From: Sphingomonas canadensis
GTDB lineage: Bacteria > Pseudomonadota > Alphaproteobacteria > Sphingomonadales > Sphingomonadaceae
Assembly (NCBI RefSeq): GCF_026013525.1
Contig: NZ_JAPDRA010000001.1
Coordinates: 372,001-436,000, forward strand
DNA: 64,000 nt
Direction of reading: 5' to 3'
Position numbers and translations under genes: made by a program. Below are positions 1-11,272 of this stretch, piece after piece; the stretch's first letter is position 1, and every line of letters starts with the position of its first letter. Below the pieces are notes generated by a model. The model searched no databases and had not been told where the DNA came from. It worked only from the letters and a program-made list of their open reading frames with translations.

Positions 1-336
1 CCCCGGATTGTGGCCGACCAGCAGCGCGCTGCCGGCCCCCTCGGGCAGCTCGCGCACGATATCGAGCAGCGTCGCGGCCGATGCCAGATAGAGCCGCTGG
101 TCCCATGCCGGGGCCAGCGCGCCGCCATACCCCGCCTCGATCTGCTCCAGCGTCTGCACCACGCGCGCCGCGGGGGAAGCGGCGACATGATCGAATTCCA
201 GATCCAGCGCGCGCATGTGGCGGCCAATCGCCTGGGCGGCGCGCTGGCCCTTGGGGTTCAGCGGCCGATCGAAATCGCGGGCGACCGGATCGTCCCATCC
301 CGATTTGGCGTGGCGCAGCAGCGTGAGCGTCTTCAT
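1..336 (-). CDS. SixA-like histidine phosphatase (partial, 3' end outside window)
   Basis: Histidine phosphatase (phosphoglycerate mutase-like) superfamily member, probably a SixA-type phosphohistidine phosphatase. The reverse-strand reading starts at the ATG at 336. It shows the family's RHA/RHG-type motif at residues 8-10 (LLRHAKSGWDD) and, at the window edge, the second-histidine motif VGHNPG. Only 112 codons are visible, and SixA proteins are about 160 residues, so the C-terminus is missing. The start codon overlaps the upstream helicase stop by 4 bp (ATGA), so the two are probably co-translated. The natural substrate cannot be told from sequence. Confidence 0.85.
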   Translation of the reverse strand, partial: MKTLTLLRHAKSGWDDPVARDFDRPLNPKGQRAAQAIGRHMRALDLEFDHVAASPAARVVQTLEQIEAGYGGALAPAWDQRLYLASAATLLDIVRELPEGAGSALLVGHNPG

Positions 337-3044
337 CCCGATCCCCGGACTCCGGCGGGGGCCTCTTGCCGCAGAGATGTGTCCAAGGAAAGTCGTATAC
401 GCGCCACCGCCTCGTCCAGCGGCACGCGCGATACCGGGGTTCCCGCTGGAAAGGCGCTGAGCAGGCGGCTGGGGCACGCGGCGGAGAGCAGCACGAAGGC
501 GCCGCGATCGCCCGCGCGGCGGATCAGCCGGCCGAACGCCTGCGCCATCCGCGCGCGCACGATCCGGTCGTCATAGGCGCCGCCGCCGCCCGCCAGCCGC
601 CGCGCGGCATGGAGTACGCCCGGCTTGGGCCAGGGCACGCCCTCCATCACCACCAGCCGCAGCGAATCGCCCGGCACGTCCACTCCGTCACGCAGCGCAT
701 CGGTGCCCAGAAGCGATGCGCGCGGATCGTCGCGGAAGATATCGACCAGCGTGCCCGTGTCGATCGGATCGACATGCTGCGCATAGAGCGGCAGCCCTTC
801 GCGTGCGAGCCGGTCGGCCACGCGCGCATGCACCGACCGGAGCCGCCGGATCGCGGTGAACAGCCCCAGCGTGCCGCCGCCCGCCGCCACGATCAGCCGC
901 GCATAGGCGTTGGCCAGCGCCGCCAGGTCGCCGCGCTTGACGTCGGTGACGATGATCACTTCCGAATTGGCGGCATAATCGAACGGGCTCGGCGCCTCGA
1001 AACGCATGGCGGGGAGCGGCAGGTGCGCCGCGCCGGTGCGCGCTTCCGCCACCTCCCAGTCGCCCCCCGCGCGCAGCGTGGCGGAGGTGACGAGCGCGCC
1101 ATGCGCGGGCTTCAGCACCACATCGGCCAGCGGCCGCGAGGGATCGAGCCAGTGGCGGTGCAGCCCCACGTCATATTCGCGCCCCTCGACGCGATCGACC
1201 GCCAGCCAGTCCACGAACTTGGGATCGGCCGGTCCGCCGATCCGCGCGATCAGCGACAGCCAGGCCCCCACCGTGTCCGCCCGCCAGCCGAGCGAGGCGA
1301 TCGCCCCCTCGATCCGCGCGCGCGCCGGCCCGTCCATCCAGTCCGGGCCGTCGGTGAGCAGCGCCTCCAGCCGCCGCCCCAGCACGATCATCGGCCGCAG
1401 CAGCGCATCGAGCGCCTCACCGGCAGGGCCGGCCGCCTCCACCAGCGCGGCATCGGGCTCGGCCAGCTCGGTCTCCAGGCCGTATCCCGCATCCTCGCCC
1501 TCGTCGCGGGCATAGACCAGCCCGCGCACCGCCGCGAGCAGCGCCTCGACCGGGCCGAAGGGCTGGCCCTCCGCCAGCCGCTGGAGCCATTGATCGGACG
1601 GAAGCTGGCGCGCCGCGGCCACTGCCGCCGCGATCGCCTCGCCCCCTTCGGCGTCATAGCTGGCGACATCGGAAAGCCGCGCCGCCAGCCCGCGGCGGCG
1701 CCCCCGGCTGGTGCCTTCCGGCCCGGTGATCCAGCGGCGGATCTCGATCGCCTCCTGCCCCGTCAGCGCCGCGGCGAAGATCGCGTCGGCGGCATCGAAC
1801 AGGTGATGCCCTTCGTCGAACACATAGCGCGCGGGGCGGCTGTTAGCCTCACGCCCGCGCGCGGCGTTGACCATCACCAGCGCGTGATTGGCGATGACGA
1901 TGTCGGCGTCGGCGCTGGCCCGCGACGCGCGCTCGATGAAGCATTTCCGGTAATGCGGGCAACCGGCGTAGATGCATTCGCCCCGCCGGTCGGTCAGCGC
2001 GGTCGATCCGTTGCGGCGGAACAGCACGGGCAGCCAGCCGGGCAGATCGCCGCCCACCATGTCGCCGTCCGCCGTATAGGCCGCCCAGCGCGCGGCGAGC
2101 TGCGCCAGCACGGCGGCGCGCCCCGCGAAGCCGCCTTGCAGCGCGTCCTCCAGGTTGAGCAGGCAGACGTAATTCTCGCGCCCCTTGCGCGTCACGATCC
2201 GGCGCTTGCGCTGCTCGGGATCGGGAAACAGCCGCTCGCTTTCCTGCGAAAGCTGGCGCTGGAGCGCCTTGGTGAAGGTGGAGATCCAGACGGCACCCCC
2301 CGCCTCCGCCGCCCAGAGCGAGGCGGGCGCCAGATAGCCCAGTGTCTTGCCGATCCCCGTCCCCGCCTCCGCCAGCACCAGATTGGGCGCATCGCGCATC
2401 CGCCGCGGCTCGAATGCGGCGGCGGCGGCCTGGGCATAGGCGCGCTGCCCCTCGCGCCGCTCCGCCCCCGCGCCGGTGAGCGAATCGAGCCGGGCGGCGA
2501 CCTGGTCCTCGCCCAGCGTCACGGTGCGCGGGGCGGGGCGGGGCGCGCGCTCCTCCCACTCGGGCAGCTTCGAGAACAGCCAGCGTTCGGCCTGTTCCGG
2601 CCGCCCCAGCCGCTGGCTGACCGCCGCCGCCCAGGGCCAGCGCAGCCGCGCGAGCGACTGGGCGGCGTTCCACGCGCCCTCGCGCTCCGGCCATGGCCCC
2701 TCGGCCATCGCCAGCAGCGCTTCTGCCGCGCGGCGCAGGAAGGGCGCGATTTCGGCGTCGCTCGCCGGCGGATCGATCCCCGCCGCGCGCGCCAGCCCCC
2801 GGGGCGTCGGCACCATGAAGCGCGCGGGGCGCAGGAACGCCCACAGCTCCAGCACGTCCAGCCCCGAAAGCTCCGGATGCCCCAGCCGCTGGCCCACCAG
2901 CGGCGCGTTGAGCAGGATCACGGGCGTGTCCGCCGCGATGCGGATCGCCTCCCCCCGCCCGATCGCGCGGCAATCGCCGCCGGGCGTGGCGATCCAGGTG
3001 CCCGAATGGCTGGCGTGGAGCGCGGGATAGGGGAGCGTGGTCAC
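333..3044 (-). CDS. ATP-dependent DNA helicase, DinG/XPD (Rad3-like) family
   Basis: Superfamily 2 helicase of the iron-sulfur DinG/YoaA/XPD type, expected to unwind DNA at the cost of ATP in repair or replication-conflict resolution. Counting from the GTG at 3044, Walker A AGTGIGKT is at about 227-234 and the DEAH-type box DEGH at about 410-413. Four cysteines, near 294, 357, 362 and 368 (NYVC, then CIYAGCPHYRKC), sit where the 4Fe-4S cluster of this family is bound. About 200 residues precede the helicase core. The open frame runs on to a GTG at 3104, but similarity to a natural N-terminus seems to begin at TTLPYPALH, so I chose 3044; neither start has a strong ribosome site. It is divergent from lysS. 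Confidence 0.9.
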   Translation of the reverse strand: MTTLPYPALHASHSGTWIATPGGDCRAIGRGEAIRIAADTPVILLNAPLVGQRLGHPELSGLDVLELWAFLRPARFMVPTPRGLARAAGIDPPASDAEIAPFLRRAAEALLAMAEGPWPEREGAWNAAQSLARLRWPWAAAVSQRLGRPEQAERWLFSKLPEWEERAPRPAPRTVTLGEDQVAARLDSLTGAGAERREGQRAYAQAAAAAFEPRRMRDAPNLVLAEAGTGIGKTLGYLAPASLWAAEAGGAVWISTFTKALQRQLSQESERLFPDPEQRKRRIVTRKGRENYVCLLNLEDALQGGFAGRAAVLAQLAARWAAYTADGDMVGGDLPGWLPVLFRRNGSTALTDRRGECIYAGCPHYRKCFIERASRASADADIVIANHALVMVNAARGREANSRPARYVFDEGHHLFDAADAIFAAALTGQEAIEIRRWITGPEGTSRGRRRGLAARLSDVASYDAEGGEAIAAAVAAARQLPSDQWLQRLAEGQPFGPVEALLAAVRGLVYARDEGEDAGYGLETELAEPDAALVEAAGPAGEALDALLRPMIVLGRRLEALLTDGPDWMDGPARARIEGAIASLGWRADTVGAWLSLIARIGGPADPKFVDWLAVDRVEGREYDVGLHRHWLDPSRPLADVVLKPAHGALVTSATLRAGGDWEVAEARTGAAHLPLPAMRFEAPSPFDYAANSEVIIVTDVKRGDLAALANAYARLIVAAGGGTLGLFTAIRRLRSVHARVADRLAREGLPLYAQHVDPIDTGTLVDIFRDDPRASLLGTDALRDGVDVPGDSLRLVVMEGVPWPKPGVLHAARRLAGGGGAYDDRIVRARMAQAFGRLIRRAGDRGAFVLLSAACPSRLLSAFPAGTPVSRVPLDEAVARIRLSLDTSLRQEAPAGVRGSG

Positions 3045-3142
3045 GGCGCCACGATAGGCGGCTGGGAACGAAAGGAAAACGAAATCCGCCCGCCCGCCCG
3101 GCACTGGCCCTCCCCGCCCCGCTCGGCTAGAGGCGCCGCACC

Positions 3143-4756
3143 ATGATCGACAAGGACACCCTGCGCGCAGCCGCGCTCGCTTCGAAGGCCTGGCCCTATG
3201 AAGAGGCGCGCAAGCTGCTGAAACGCTATCCCGCCATCGAGCAGGGCGGCGCGCCGGAAAAGGGCTATGTCCTGTTCGAAACCGGCTACGGCCCCTCGGG
3301 CCTGCCGCATATCGGCACGTTCAACGAAGTGCTGCGCACCACCATGGTGCGCCGCGCGTTCGAGGCATTGAGCGACGTCCCCACCCGGCTGATCGCGTTC
3401 AGCGACGACATGGACGGGCTGCGCAAGGTGCCGGACAATGTACCGAACAAGGAGATGCTGGCCGCCAACCTGGGCAAGCCGCTCACCCGCGTGCCCGATC
3501 CCTTCGGCAAATATGAGAGCTTCGCGCATCACAACAACGCGATGCTGCGCGAGTTCCTCGACCGCTTCGGCTTCGAATATGAGTTCCTCTCGTCGAGCGA
3601 ATGCTATGCCTCCGGCCGGTTCGACGAGACGCTGCGGGCGGTGCTGCGCAACTATCGCAAGATCATGGACATCATGCTGCCGACGCTGGGCGCCGAGCGG
3701 CAGGCGACCTATTCGCCCGTCCTGCCGGTAAGCCCCAAGAGCGGCATCGTGCTCCAGGTCCCGGTCGAGGTGATCGACGCCGAGACCGGCATGGTCGCCT
3801 TCATGGACGAGGGCGAGCGGATCGAGCAGACCATCTTCGGCGGCCATGCCAAGCTGCAGTGGAAGGTCGACTGGGCGATGCGCTGGGTGGCGCTGGGCGT
3901 CGATTACGAGATGTCGGGCAAGGACCTGATCAGCTCGGTCGAGCAAAGCTCCAAGATCACCCGCGCGCTGGGCGGCCGCCCGCCCGAGGGCTTCACCTAT
4001 GAGCTGTTCCTCGACGCCAAGGGCGAGAAGATCTCCAAGACCAAGGGCAACGGCCTCTCGATCGAGGAATGGCTGACCTATGGCCCGGACGAGAGCCTGG
4101 CCTTCTACATCTATCGCGAGCCCAAGAAGGCCAAGTCGCTCCACCTGGGCCTTATCCCGCGCGCGGTGGACGATTACTGGCAGTTCCGCGCCAATTATCC
4201 GGAACAGCCCGTCGAGCAGAAGCTGGGCAACCCCGTCCACCACATCCACAACGGCGATGTGCCGGCGGAGACGCTGCCGGTCACCTTCGGCCTGCTGCTC
4301 AACCTCGTCGGCGTGATGGGCGAGGCGAGCAAGGAGCAGGTGTGGGGATATCTCCGCAACTACCTGCCCGGCGCGGACGCGGCGAGCCATCCCGAGCTGG
4401 ACCGCATGATCGGCTATGCGCTCGCCTATGCCCGCGATTTCGTGGCGCCGGCGCTGAACAAGCGCGCGCCGCAGGGCGTGGAGATTGCGGCGCTGGAGCG
4501 GCTCGACGCGGTGCTGGCCGCGCTGCCCGAGGGCGCGGGCGCCGAAGAGATCCAGAACCAGGTCTATGAGATCGGCAAGGCGCAGTTCGGCGATCTGGGC
4601 GGGTTCGAGAATCTGCGCGACTGGTTCAAGGCGCTGTACGAGACGCTGCTCGGCTCCGAACAGGGGCCGCGCATGGGCAGCTTCATCGCGCTCTACGGCG
4701 TGGAGAACAGCCGCCGGCTCATTGCGGAGGCACTGGCTCGGGCAGCGCAAGGCTGA
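3143..4756 (+). CDS. lysS: Lysine--tRNA ligase, class I
   Basis: Charges tRNA-Lys with lysine in the cytoplasm. This is the class I (Rossmann-fold) LysRS found in archaea and many alphaproteobacteria, not the class II LysS of E. coli. Its HIGH-type motif PSGLPHIGT lies at about residues 51-59 and the KMSKS-type motif KISKTKGN at about 296-303. The 537-residue length fits the family. The ATG at 3143 is the first plausible start after the divergent helicase. The 3' end overlaps the convergent DUF389 gene by 38 bp. A 602-aa antisense frame on the other strand is a codon-bias shadow. Confidence 0.96.
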   Translation: MIDKDTLRAAALASKAWPYEEARKLLKRYPAIEQGGAPEKGYVLFETGYGPSGLPHIGTFNEVLRTTMVRRAFEALSDVPTRLIAFSDDMDGLRKVPDNVPNKEMLAANLGKPLTRVPDPFGKYESFAHHNNAMLREFLDRFGFEYEFLSSSECYASGRFDETLRAVLRNYRKIMDIMLPTLGAERQATYSPVLPVSPKSGIVLQVPVEVIDAETGMVAFMDEGERIEQTIFGGHAKLQWKVDWAMRWVALGVDYEMSGKDLISSVEQSSKITRALGGRPPEGFTYELFLDAKGEKISKTKGNGLSIEEWLTYGPDESLAFYIYREPKKAKSLHLGLIPRAVDDYWQFRANYPEQPVEQKLGNPVHHIHNGDVPAETLPVTFGLLLNLVGVMGEASKEQVWGYLRNYLPGADAASHPELDRMIGYALAYARDFVAPALNKRAPQGVEIAALERLDAVLAALPEGAGAEEIQNQVYEIGKAQFGDLGGFENLRDWFKALYETLLGSEQGPRMGSFIALYGVENSRRLIAEALARAAQG

Positions 4757-6197
4757 GCGTGACGGCCCCGTTCGCGGGGCCGCGCACCACCGGCACTCCG
4801 GCCGCTTCCAGCGCGGCGGCGGCGCGATCGGCACCGTCGCCCGCACCACCGACTGACACCGCCAGCCCGCGCCGCCGCGCCGCCCAGGCGGCGTCGGCGA
4901 TCCGGTCCGGCGCCGGATCGCCCGCGGAGTCGAAGCTCAGCGCGCCGATGGTCGCCAGCGGGGGTACAAGCGCGATCGTCCAGCCCTCCGGCGCACCCGC
5001 GGCGGCGCGCTCCTCCAGCGCGCGATAGGTACCGATGGTGGCGCCAGGCAGCGGCTGGGCGTTGACGGTCGCCTGCCGGTGGCCGCCATCCACGGTGACC
5101 GCATCGGCCGATACGCCCGCCGCCACCGCCAGCCGCTCGATCAGGCGCGCCTCCTCCTCGCTGGCGTGGCTGCGCGCCTGGGAGAGTTGCACGGCTTCCG
5201 CCTGGGCCGTGGTACCGACGCGATATTGCTCCAGCCTGGCCTCCACCGGGCGCCCGAACAGGCGGGTCAGCGTGGCGCTTATGGTGCGGTCCGCGCCTGG
5301 GCGCAGCTCCGGCGTTAGCACCACCGCGCTCAGCCGGACGGGCACGCGCGCGAAATCCACCTCGAGTTGGCTCAGCCGCGCGTCACTGGAGAATTGCGCG
5401 GAAACCACCTCGCGCGCCTGGCGCGAAGCCACGCTCTCCCAGGCGATCTGGCGCAGCGACAGGCCCAGCGGCACCGCCAGCGCCAGGAACACGCCACAGG
5501 CCACCACCAGTTGCAGCATCGTATGCTGCGGCGAAAGATGCGTCGCGAACCCATAGAAGCGCGCCATCACCGCGGCGGCGAGCGCGATCGTCATCAAATT
5601 GGTGAAGAACAGCAGCAGCGATCCGCCAAACACGGTCCAGTTCGCGGTGGCCAGGCCGAACCCGACCACCGCCAGCGGCGGCATCAGCGCGGTGGCGATC
5701 GCCACGCCCACGATCGTCCCTTCGCGCCCGCGCACCATCGCATAAGCGCCCGCCAGCGCGGAAAACAGCGCGACCAGCAGGTCGAACAGGTTCGGCCGCG
5801 TGCGCGCCGCGATCTCGTCCGTCACGTTCTGGATCGGTGAGACCAGCACGATCAACGCGCAAAACAGTACCGCGATCAGCACGCCGGCAGCGAGCGCGAC
5901 CGCCGCCTCGCGGATCTCGCGCCAATCGAAGGTCGCCAGGCCGAAGCCCAGGCCGATGATCGGCCCCATCAGCGGCGAGATCAGCATCGCGCCGATCACT
6001 ACCGCCGGCGAGGACAGCAGCAGGCCCAGCACGGCGATTCCCGCCGACATCAGGATCATGAAGGCGAACCGGCCGTTCAGCCCGGCTTCGTCGCGCACGC
6101 GCTCCACCACCGCGACATGATCGACCGAGCGGGTGAGCTGCTGGCGCCACCAGCGCCAGGGGGAGCTACGCAGACTGGGAGCGTCAGAACCCGGCAT
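4719..6197 (-). CDS. DUF389 family membrane protein
   Basis: Integral membrane protein of the DUF389 family, function unknown. Hydrophobic segments occupy roughly residues 45-250, including the characteristic stretch SSPAVVIGAMLISPLMGPI and a second conserved segment around GVAIATALMPPLAVVGFGL. The C-terminal 240 residues are soluble. They contain BON-like alternating beta/alpha stretches and an extracytoplasmic-looking domain with an LTPELRPG segment. Length 492. The stop codon lies inside the 3' end of lysS. The ATG at 6197 precedes nhaA divergently by only 53 bp, so the two share a short promoter region. Confidence 0.85.
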   Translation of the reverse strand: MPGSDAPSLRSSPWRWWRQQLTRSVDHVAVVERVRDEAGLNGRFAFMILMSAGIAVLGLLLSSPAVVIGAMLISPLMGPIIGLGFGLATFDWREIREAAVALAAGVLIAVLFCALIVLVSPIQNVTDEIAARTRPNLFDLLVALFSALAGAYAMVRGREGTIVGVAIATALMPPLAVVGFGLATANWTVFGGSLLLFFTNLMTIALAAAVMARFYGFATHLSPQHTMLQLVVACGVFLALAVPLGLSLRQIAWESVASRQAREVVSAQFSSDARLSQLEVDFARVPVRLSAVVLTPELRPGADRTISATLTRLFGRPVEARLEQYRVGTTAQAEAVQLSQARSHASEEEARLIERLAVAAGVSADAVTVDGGHRQATVNAQPLPGATIGTYRALEERAAAGAPEGWTIALVPPLATIGALSFDSAGDPAPDRIADAAWAARRRGLAVSVGGAGDGADRAAAALEAAGVPVVRGPANGAVTLSLALPEPVPPQ

Positions 6198-6250
6198 TTC
6201 GGCTGGCCTAGGGGGTTTGCACCCGGAATTCCAGTCAATAGGGTGACGTT

Positions 6251-7492
6251 ATGCAACAGGATACCCGGCACCGCCCTCGCGTCCGCTCCGCGCTCCGCGA
6301 ATTCCTGAAGGGGGAGGCGGCGGGCGGCATCGTGCTGATGGCGGCGGCCGCGGCGGCGATGATCGCCGCCAACCTGCCGGGGCTGGCGGAGGAATATTTC
6401 CACCTCCTCCATCTGGAAACCGGCCCGGTGATCAGCCCAAAATATGGGCCGATGACCGTCCACCTGTGGATCAACGACGCCGCGATGGCGCTGTTCTTCC
6501 TGCTCGTCGGTCTGGAGATCAAGCGCGAGTTCGTCGACGGGCGGCTGGCAAGCTGGGAGCATCGCCGCCTGCCCGTGGTTGCGGCGGCGGCGGGCATGCT
6601 CTTTCCGGCGCTGGTCTATCTGGCGATCACCGCGGGAATGCCCGGGCTCACCAACGGCTGGGCGATCCCGGCCGCGACCGACATCGCCTTCGCGATCGGC
6701 GTGCTGGCGCTGCTGGGCAAGCGCGCGCCCGCATCGCTCAAGCTGTTCCTGACGACCGTGGCGATCGTGGACGATATGGGCGCGGTGGCGATCATCGCGC
6801 TGGCCTATACCGCCAGCATCAACAGCCTGGCGCTGGGGCTGGCGGCGCTGGTGATGGCCGTGATGTATGTGATGGGGCGCAGCGGGGTGACGAAGCTGTG
6901 GCCCTATCTGCTGATGGCGGCGGTGCTGTGGTACTTCGTGTTCCTCTCCGGCGTGCATGCCACGATCGCGGGCGTGGCGGCGGCGATGATGATCCCGATC
7001 CGCAAGACGCCCGGCGCGCCGGATGCGGAGGATTCGCCGCTCCACCGGCTGGAACATGCCCTGCATCCCTGGTCGGCGTTCCTGATCGTGCCGCTGTTCG
7101 GCTTCGCCAACGCGGGCGTCTCGCTCGCCGGGGTGACGCCCGCGACGCTGCTGGAGCCGCTGCCGCTGGGCATCGCGGCGGGGCTGCTGCTGGGCAAGCA
7201 GATCGGCATCTTCGGCTGTATCTGGGCGGCGGAGAAGGCCGGCTTCGCGCCGCGGCCGGGCAACGCGGGATGGGCACAGATCTATGGCGTGGCGCTGCTG
7301 GCGGGAATCGGCTTCACGATGAGCCTGTTCATCGGCGGCCTGGCCTTCCCCTATCAGCCGGAGCTGGCCGATTCGGTGAAGATCGGCGTGCTGGCGGGAT
7401 CGCTGCTGTCCGCGGTCGCGGGCTTCCTGGTCCTGCGCCTCGCCGCCCGCCGCGGGGACACGAACGACGAGGCGGAGCTCGACGCGGGATAA
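6251..7492 (+). CDS. nhaA: Na+/H+ antiporter NhaA
   Basis: Inner-membrane electrogenic Na+/H+ antiporter that extrudes sodium in exchange for protons and helps pH and salt homeostasis. The 413 residues contain about 11-12 hydrophobic segments. The VDDMGAVAII motif at about 174-183 carries the paired aspartates that bind the ion in E. coli NhaA. The conserved LFFLLVGLEIKRE segment lies near 79-91 and AATDIAFAIG near 140. The start at 6251 has AGGGTGAC upstream. It is transcribed away from the DUF389 gene and converges with the phyH-like gene. Confidence 0.96.
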   Translation: MQQDTRHRPRVRSALREFLKGEAAGGIVLMAAAAAAMIAANLPGLAEEYFHLLHLETGPVISPKYGPMTVHLWINDAAMALFFLLVGLEIKREFVDGRLASWEHRRLPVVAAAAGMLFPALVYLAITAGMPGLTNGWAIPAATDIAFAIGVLALLGKRAPASLKLFLTTVAIVDDMGAVAIIALAYTASINSLALGLAALVMAVMYVMGRSGVTKLWPYLLMAAVLWYFVFLSGVHATIAGVAAAMMIPIRKTPGAPDAEDSPLHRLEHALHPWSAFLIVPLFGFANAGVSLAGVTPATLLEPLPLGIAAGLLLGKQIGIFGCIWAAEKAGFAPRPGNAGWAQIYGVALLAGIGFTMSLFIGGLAFPYQPELADSVKIGVLAGSLLSAVAGFLVLRLAARRGDTNDEAELDAG

Positions 7493-7525
7493 AGCGTCGC
7501 GCCTGAACGCGCCCGGCCGCAGCTC

Positions 7526-8182
7526 TCAGATACCCAGCCACTCCAGCGGCAGGGGCAACACCTGTGCCGAATAGTCGACCTGCAGTACCCGGCGATGGCC
7601 CGGCAGCGCGGCCGATGCGGAGGCATGCAGGATCGGGGTGGCATAGAGCCACACGTCCCCGCGCGCGGCAAGGCAGGCCCGGGTGCCGCAGCGCGCCAAG
7701 ACAGCATCGATATCCGCCTCCGCTATGCGTCCCAACCGGTGTGATCCAGGCGCGATCAGCAGCGGGGCGTTGCCGCCGTCCACCGCGTCCGGATGGATAC
7801 GGATCGTGAGCATCGCTTCGATCAGCGCAAAGGGCGGCTCGACGTGCTGCATGCCCTGCTTGCGCGACCAGGGGCCGAAACCGGATACCGCCGCCCGGGC
7901 GCGCACCGCGATGGTGCGGTCCTGGTGCCAGCCGAGCGCCCAGTTGGCCGCCGCGCTCTTGTCGAACAGGATCGCACGCACCGGCCGCGCCGCCGCACCG
8001 ATCCGCCCCGCCGCGATCGCCCCGAGCGCGCCCGGGCCGAGCAATTCCGCCAGCCCGGGCACCCCATGGAGCCGGATGCCCGCCTGATCCGCCGGCAGCC
8101 CGGCGGCCACGGCTTCGAGCGCGTCAAGAAAAGGGGCGGCCGCACCCGGCAGGTGCGCCGCCCCATGTTCGTGCAGGTTCAC
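7526..8182 (-). CDS. Phytanoyl-CoA dioxygenase (PhyH) family protein
   Basis: Probable Fe(II)/2-oxoglutarate-dependent dioxygenase of the PhyH family. The 218-residue protein has the facial-triad pattern: the HxD of WHQDRT at about 91-96 and a distal histidine in PILHASAS near 185, followed by the arginine of HRRVLQVDY that would hold 2-oxoglutarate. Start is GTG at 8182, 6 bp after the etfA stop, so it is the last gene of a sucC-etfB-etfA-phyH unit. The substrate is not predictable. The link to the electron-transfer flavoprotein is only positional, though both could act on acyl chains. Confidence 0.75.
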   Translation of the reverse strand: MNLHEHGAAHLPGAAAPFLDALEAVAAGLPADQAGIRLHGVPGLAELLGPGALGAIAAGRIGAAARPVRAILFDKSAAANWALGWHQDRTIAVRARAAVSGFGPWSRKQGMQHVEPPFALIEAMLTIRIHPDAVDGGNAPLLIAPGSHRLGRIAEADIDAVLARCGTRACLAARGDVWLYATPILHASASAALPGHRRVLQVDYSAQVLPLPLEWLGI

Positions 8183-8188
8183 CGCGCC

Positions 8189-9118
8189 TCAGAGCTTTTC
8201 GGTCAGCTCCGGGACGACCTTGAACAGATCGCCGACCAGGCCGATGTCGGCGACCTGGAAGATCGGCGCGTCCTCGTCCTTGTTGATGGCGATGATGGTC
8301 TTCGAATCCTTCATCCCCGCCAGATGCTGGATCGCGCCGGAGATGCCGACCGCGATATAGACCTCCGGCGCCACGATCTTGCCGGTCTGGCCGACCTGAT
8401 AGTCGTTGGGCACATAGCCCGCGTCCACCGCCGCGCGGCTGGCGCCCACCGCGGCGCCCAGCTTGTCGGCCAGCGGCTCGATGATCGCGTGGAAGTTCTC
8501 GCTGTTCTGAAGCGCGCGGCCGCCGGAGACGATCACCTTCGCGCTCGTCAGCTCGGGCCGCTCGGATTTGGCGATCTCCGCCCCGGCGAAGCTCGAGAGC
8601 CCCGCGTCGCCGGTCGAGGCCACCGCCTCCACCACGCCCGATCCGCCCTCTGCCGCCGCCTTGGCGAAGGCCGTGCCGCGCACCGTGATCACCAGCTTCG
8701 GATCGCTGGTCTGCACCGTGGCGATCGCATTGCCGGCATAGATCGGGCGCGTGAACGTGTCCGGCCCTTCCACCGACAGGATGTCGCTCAACTGCATCAC
8801 GTCGAGCAGCGCGGCCACGCGCGGCGCCACGTTCTTGCCGGTCGTCGTCGCCGGGAACAGCACCGCATCGTGGCTTTCCATCAGCTTCGCCACCAGCGGC
8901 GCGACATTCTCGGCCAGCGCATGCTCAAAGGCCGCGTCGTCGGCCAGGTGGACCTTGCCCACGCCCGCGATCTTCGCCGCCGCATCGGCCACGCCAGCGC
9001 AGCCCTTGCCCGCCACCAGCAGGTGGACCTCGCCAAGCTGCGACGCGGCGGTCACCGCGGACAGCGTGGCATCCTTCACGACCTGGTTGTCGTGCTCGAC
9101 CCAGACGAGCGCCTTCAT
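8189..9118 (-). CDS. etfA: Electron transfer flavoprotein subunit alpha
   Basis: FAD-binding subunit of the ETF heterodimer that passes electrons from acyl-CoA and other dehydrogenases to ETF-ubiquinone oxidoreductase. The C-terminal FAD domain is complete: the segments [19 protein letters not shown] and then [20 protein letters not shown] are the family hallmark. The 309-residue length is normal. The ATG at 9118 overlaps the etfB stop by 4 bp (ATGA), consistent with translational coupling of the two subunits. Confidence 0.96.
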   Translation of the reverse strand: MKALVWVEHDNQVVKDATLSAVTAASQLGEVHLLVAGKGCAGVADAAAKIAGVGKVHLADDAAFEHALAENVAPLVAKLMESHDAVLFPATTTGKNVAPRVAALLDVMQLSDILSVEGPDTFTRPIYAGNAIATVQTSDPKLVITVRGTAFAKAAAEGGSGVVEAVASTGDAGLSSFAGAEIAKSERPELTSAKVIVSGGRALQNSENFHAIIEPLADKLGAAVGASRAAVDAGYVPNDYQVGQTGKIVAPEVYIAVGISGAIQHLAGMKDSKTIIAINKDEDAPIFQVADIGLVGDLFKVVPELTEKL

Positions 9119-9867
9119 GCCGCCACTCCCAGTTCCTTGAGCTTGCCGACCAGCGCGTCGACATCGGCCACCTTCACGCCCGCCGTGCGCTTGGCGGGCT
9201 CGACCACCTTCAGCGTCTTCAGCCGCGGGCTCGCGTCCACGCCGTAATCGGCCACCGTCTTCTTCAGCAGCGGCTTGGACTTCGCCTTCATGATGTTCGG
9301 CAGCGTCGCATAGCGCGGCTCGTTCAGCCGCAGGTCGGTCGTCACGATCGCCGGCAGCTTCAGGTCGACGGTCTCAAGCCCGCCGTCCACCTCGCGGGTC
9401 ACCTTCACGCGATCGCCCGCGATCTCCACCGCGCTGGCGAAGGTGCCCTGCGCCCAGCCGAGCAGCGCGGCCAGCATCTGGCCGGTCTGGTTCGAATCGT
9501 CGTCGATCGCCTGCTTGCCCAGGATGATCAGCCCCGGCTGCTCCTCGGCGGCCACGGCCTTCAGCAGCTTCGCCACCGCCAGCGGCTCCACCTCTTCGTC
9601 GGTCTGGATCAGGATCGCGCGGTCCGCGCCCATCGCGCGCGCCGTCAGCAGCACGTCGCTCTCCGCCTTCGCCACGCCGATCGTCACCACCACCACCTCG
9701 GTCGCCGCGCCCTTCTCCTTCAGGCGCACCGCTTCCTCGATCGCGATCTCGTCGAACGGGTTCATGCTCATCTTGACGTTCGACAGGTCCACGCCCGTCC
9801 CGTCCGCCTTCACCCGCGGCTTCACATTGTAATCAAGCACCCGCTTGACCGGCACCAAGACCTTCAT
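9115..9867 (-). CDS. etfB: Electron transfer flavoprotein subunit beta
   Basis: Small ETF subunit that binds AMP and docks with dehydrogenases. It begins [19 protein letters not shown] and has the ETF beta signature in the region around [28 protein letters not shown] (described here in part: the [18 protein letters not shown] block near residue 185). Length 250 is normal. A strong ribosome site AGGAGAGAGA precedes the ATG at 9867. It lies 45 bp downstream of sucC on the same strand and overlaps etfA by 4 bp. Confidence 0.96.
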   Translation of the reverse strand: MKVLVPVKRVLDYNVKPRVKADGTGVDLSNVKMSMNPFDEIAIEEAVRLKEKGAATEVVVVTIGVAKAESDVLLTARAMGADRAILIQTDEEVEPLAVAKLLKAVAAEEQPGLIILGKQAIDDDSNQTGQMLAALLGWAQGTFASAVEIAGDRVKVTREVDGGLETVDLKLPAIVTTDLRLNEPRYATLPNIMKAKSKPLLKKTVADYGVDASPRLKTLKVVEPAKRTAGVKVADVDALVGKLKELGVAA

Positions 9868-9912
9868 CTGCTCTCTCTCCTGTTCCGAAACGCTCCCTGG
9901 GGAGGACAGCGC

Positions 9913-11112
<1,200 letters not shown>

Positions 11113-11272
11113 GGGAGCGGGGCCCTTCTTTTTCGAAGATCGGGAATGTCGGGCCGCCTAAAGCACAGCGCGGCGGGGGAATCCACCCCCGCGAAGGTCG
11201 CATCCCGGCAGAGGGCGCGGCGGGCTCCGATAGCCGCTTCGCCTCGCCGCGCCTCGCGCCTATAGCGGCGCC

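Noticed and set aside
366..3146. 926-codon open frame antisense to the helicase gene
   Set aside because: Very high GC with few stop codons creates long shadow frames. The reading is rich in R, H, Q, P and A without any domain, while the opposite strand has clear helicase motifs.
3041..4849. 602-codon frame antisense to lysS
   Set aside because: Shadow of a well-supported class I LysRS gene; composition is the usual histidine/arginine/glutamine-rich antisense pattern.
7793..9247. 484-codon plus-strand frame over etfA
   Set aside because: Antisense to etfA and phyH, with no recognisable domain and a typical shadow composition.
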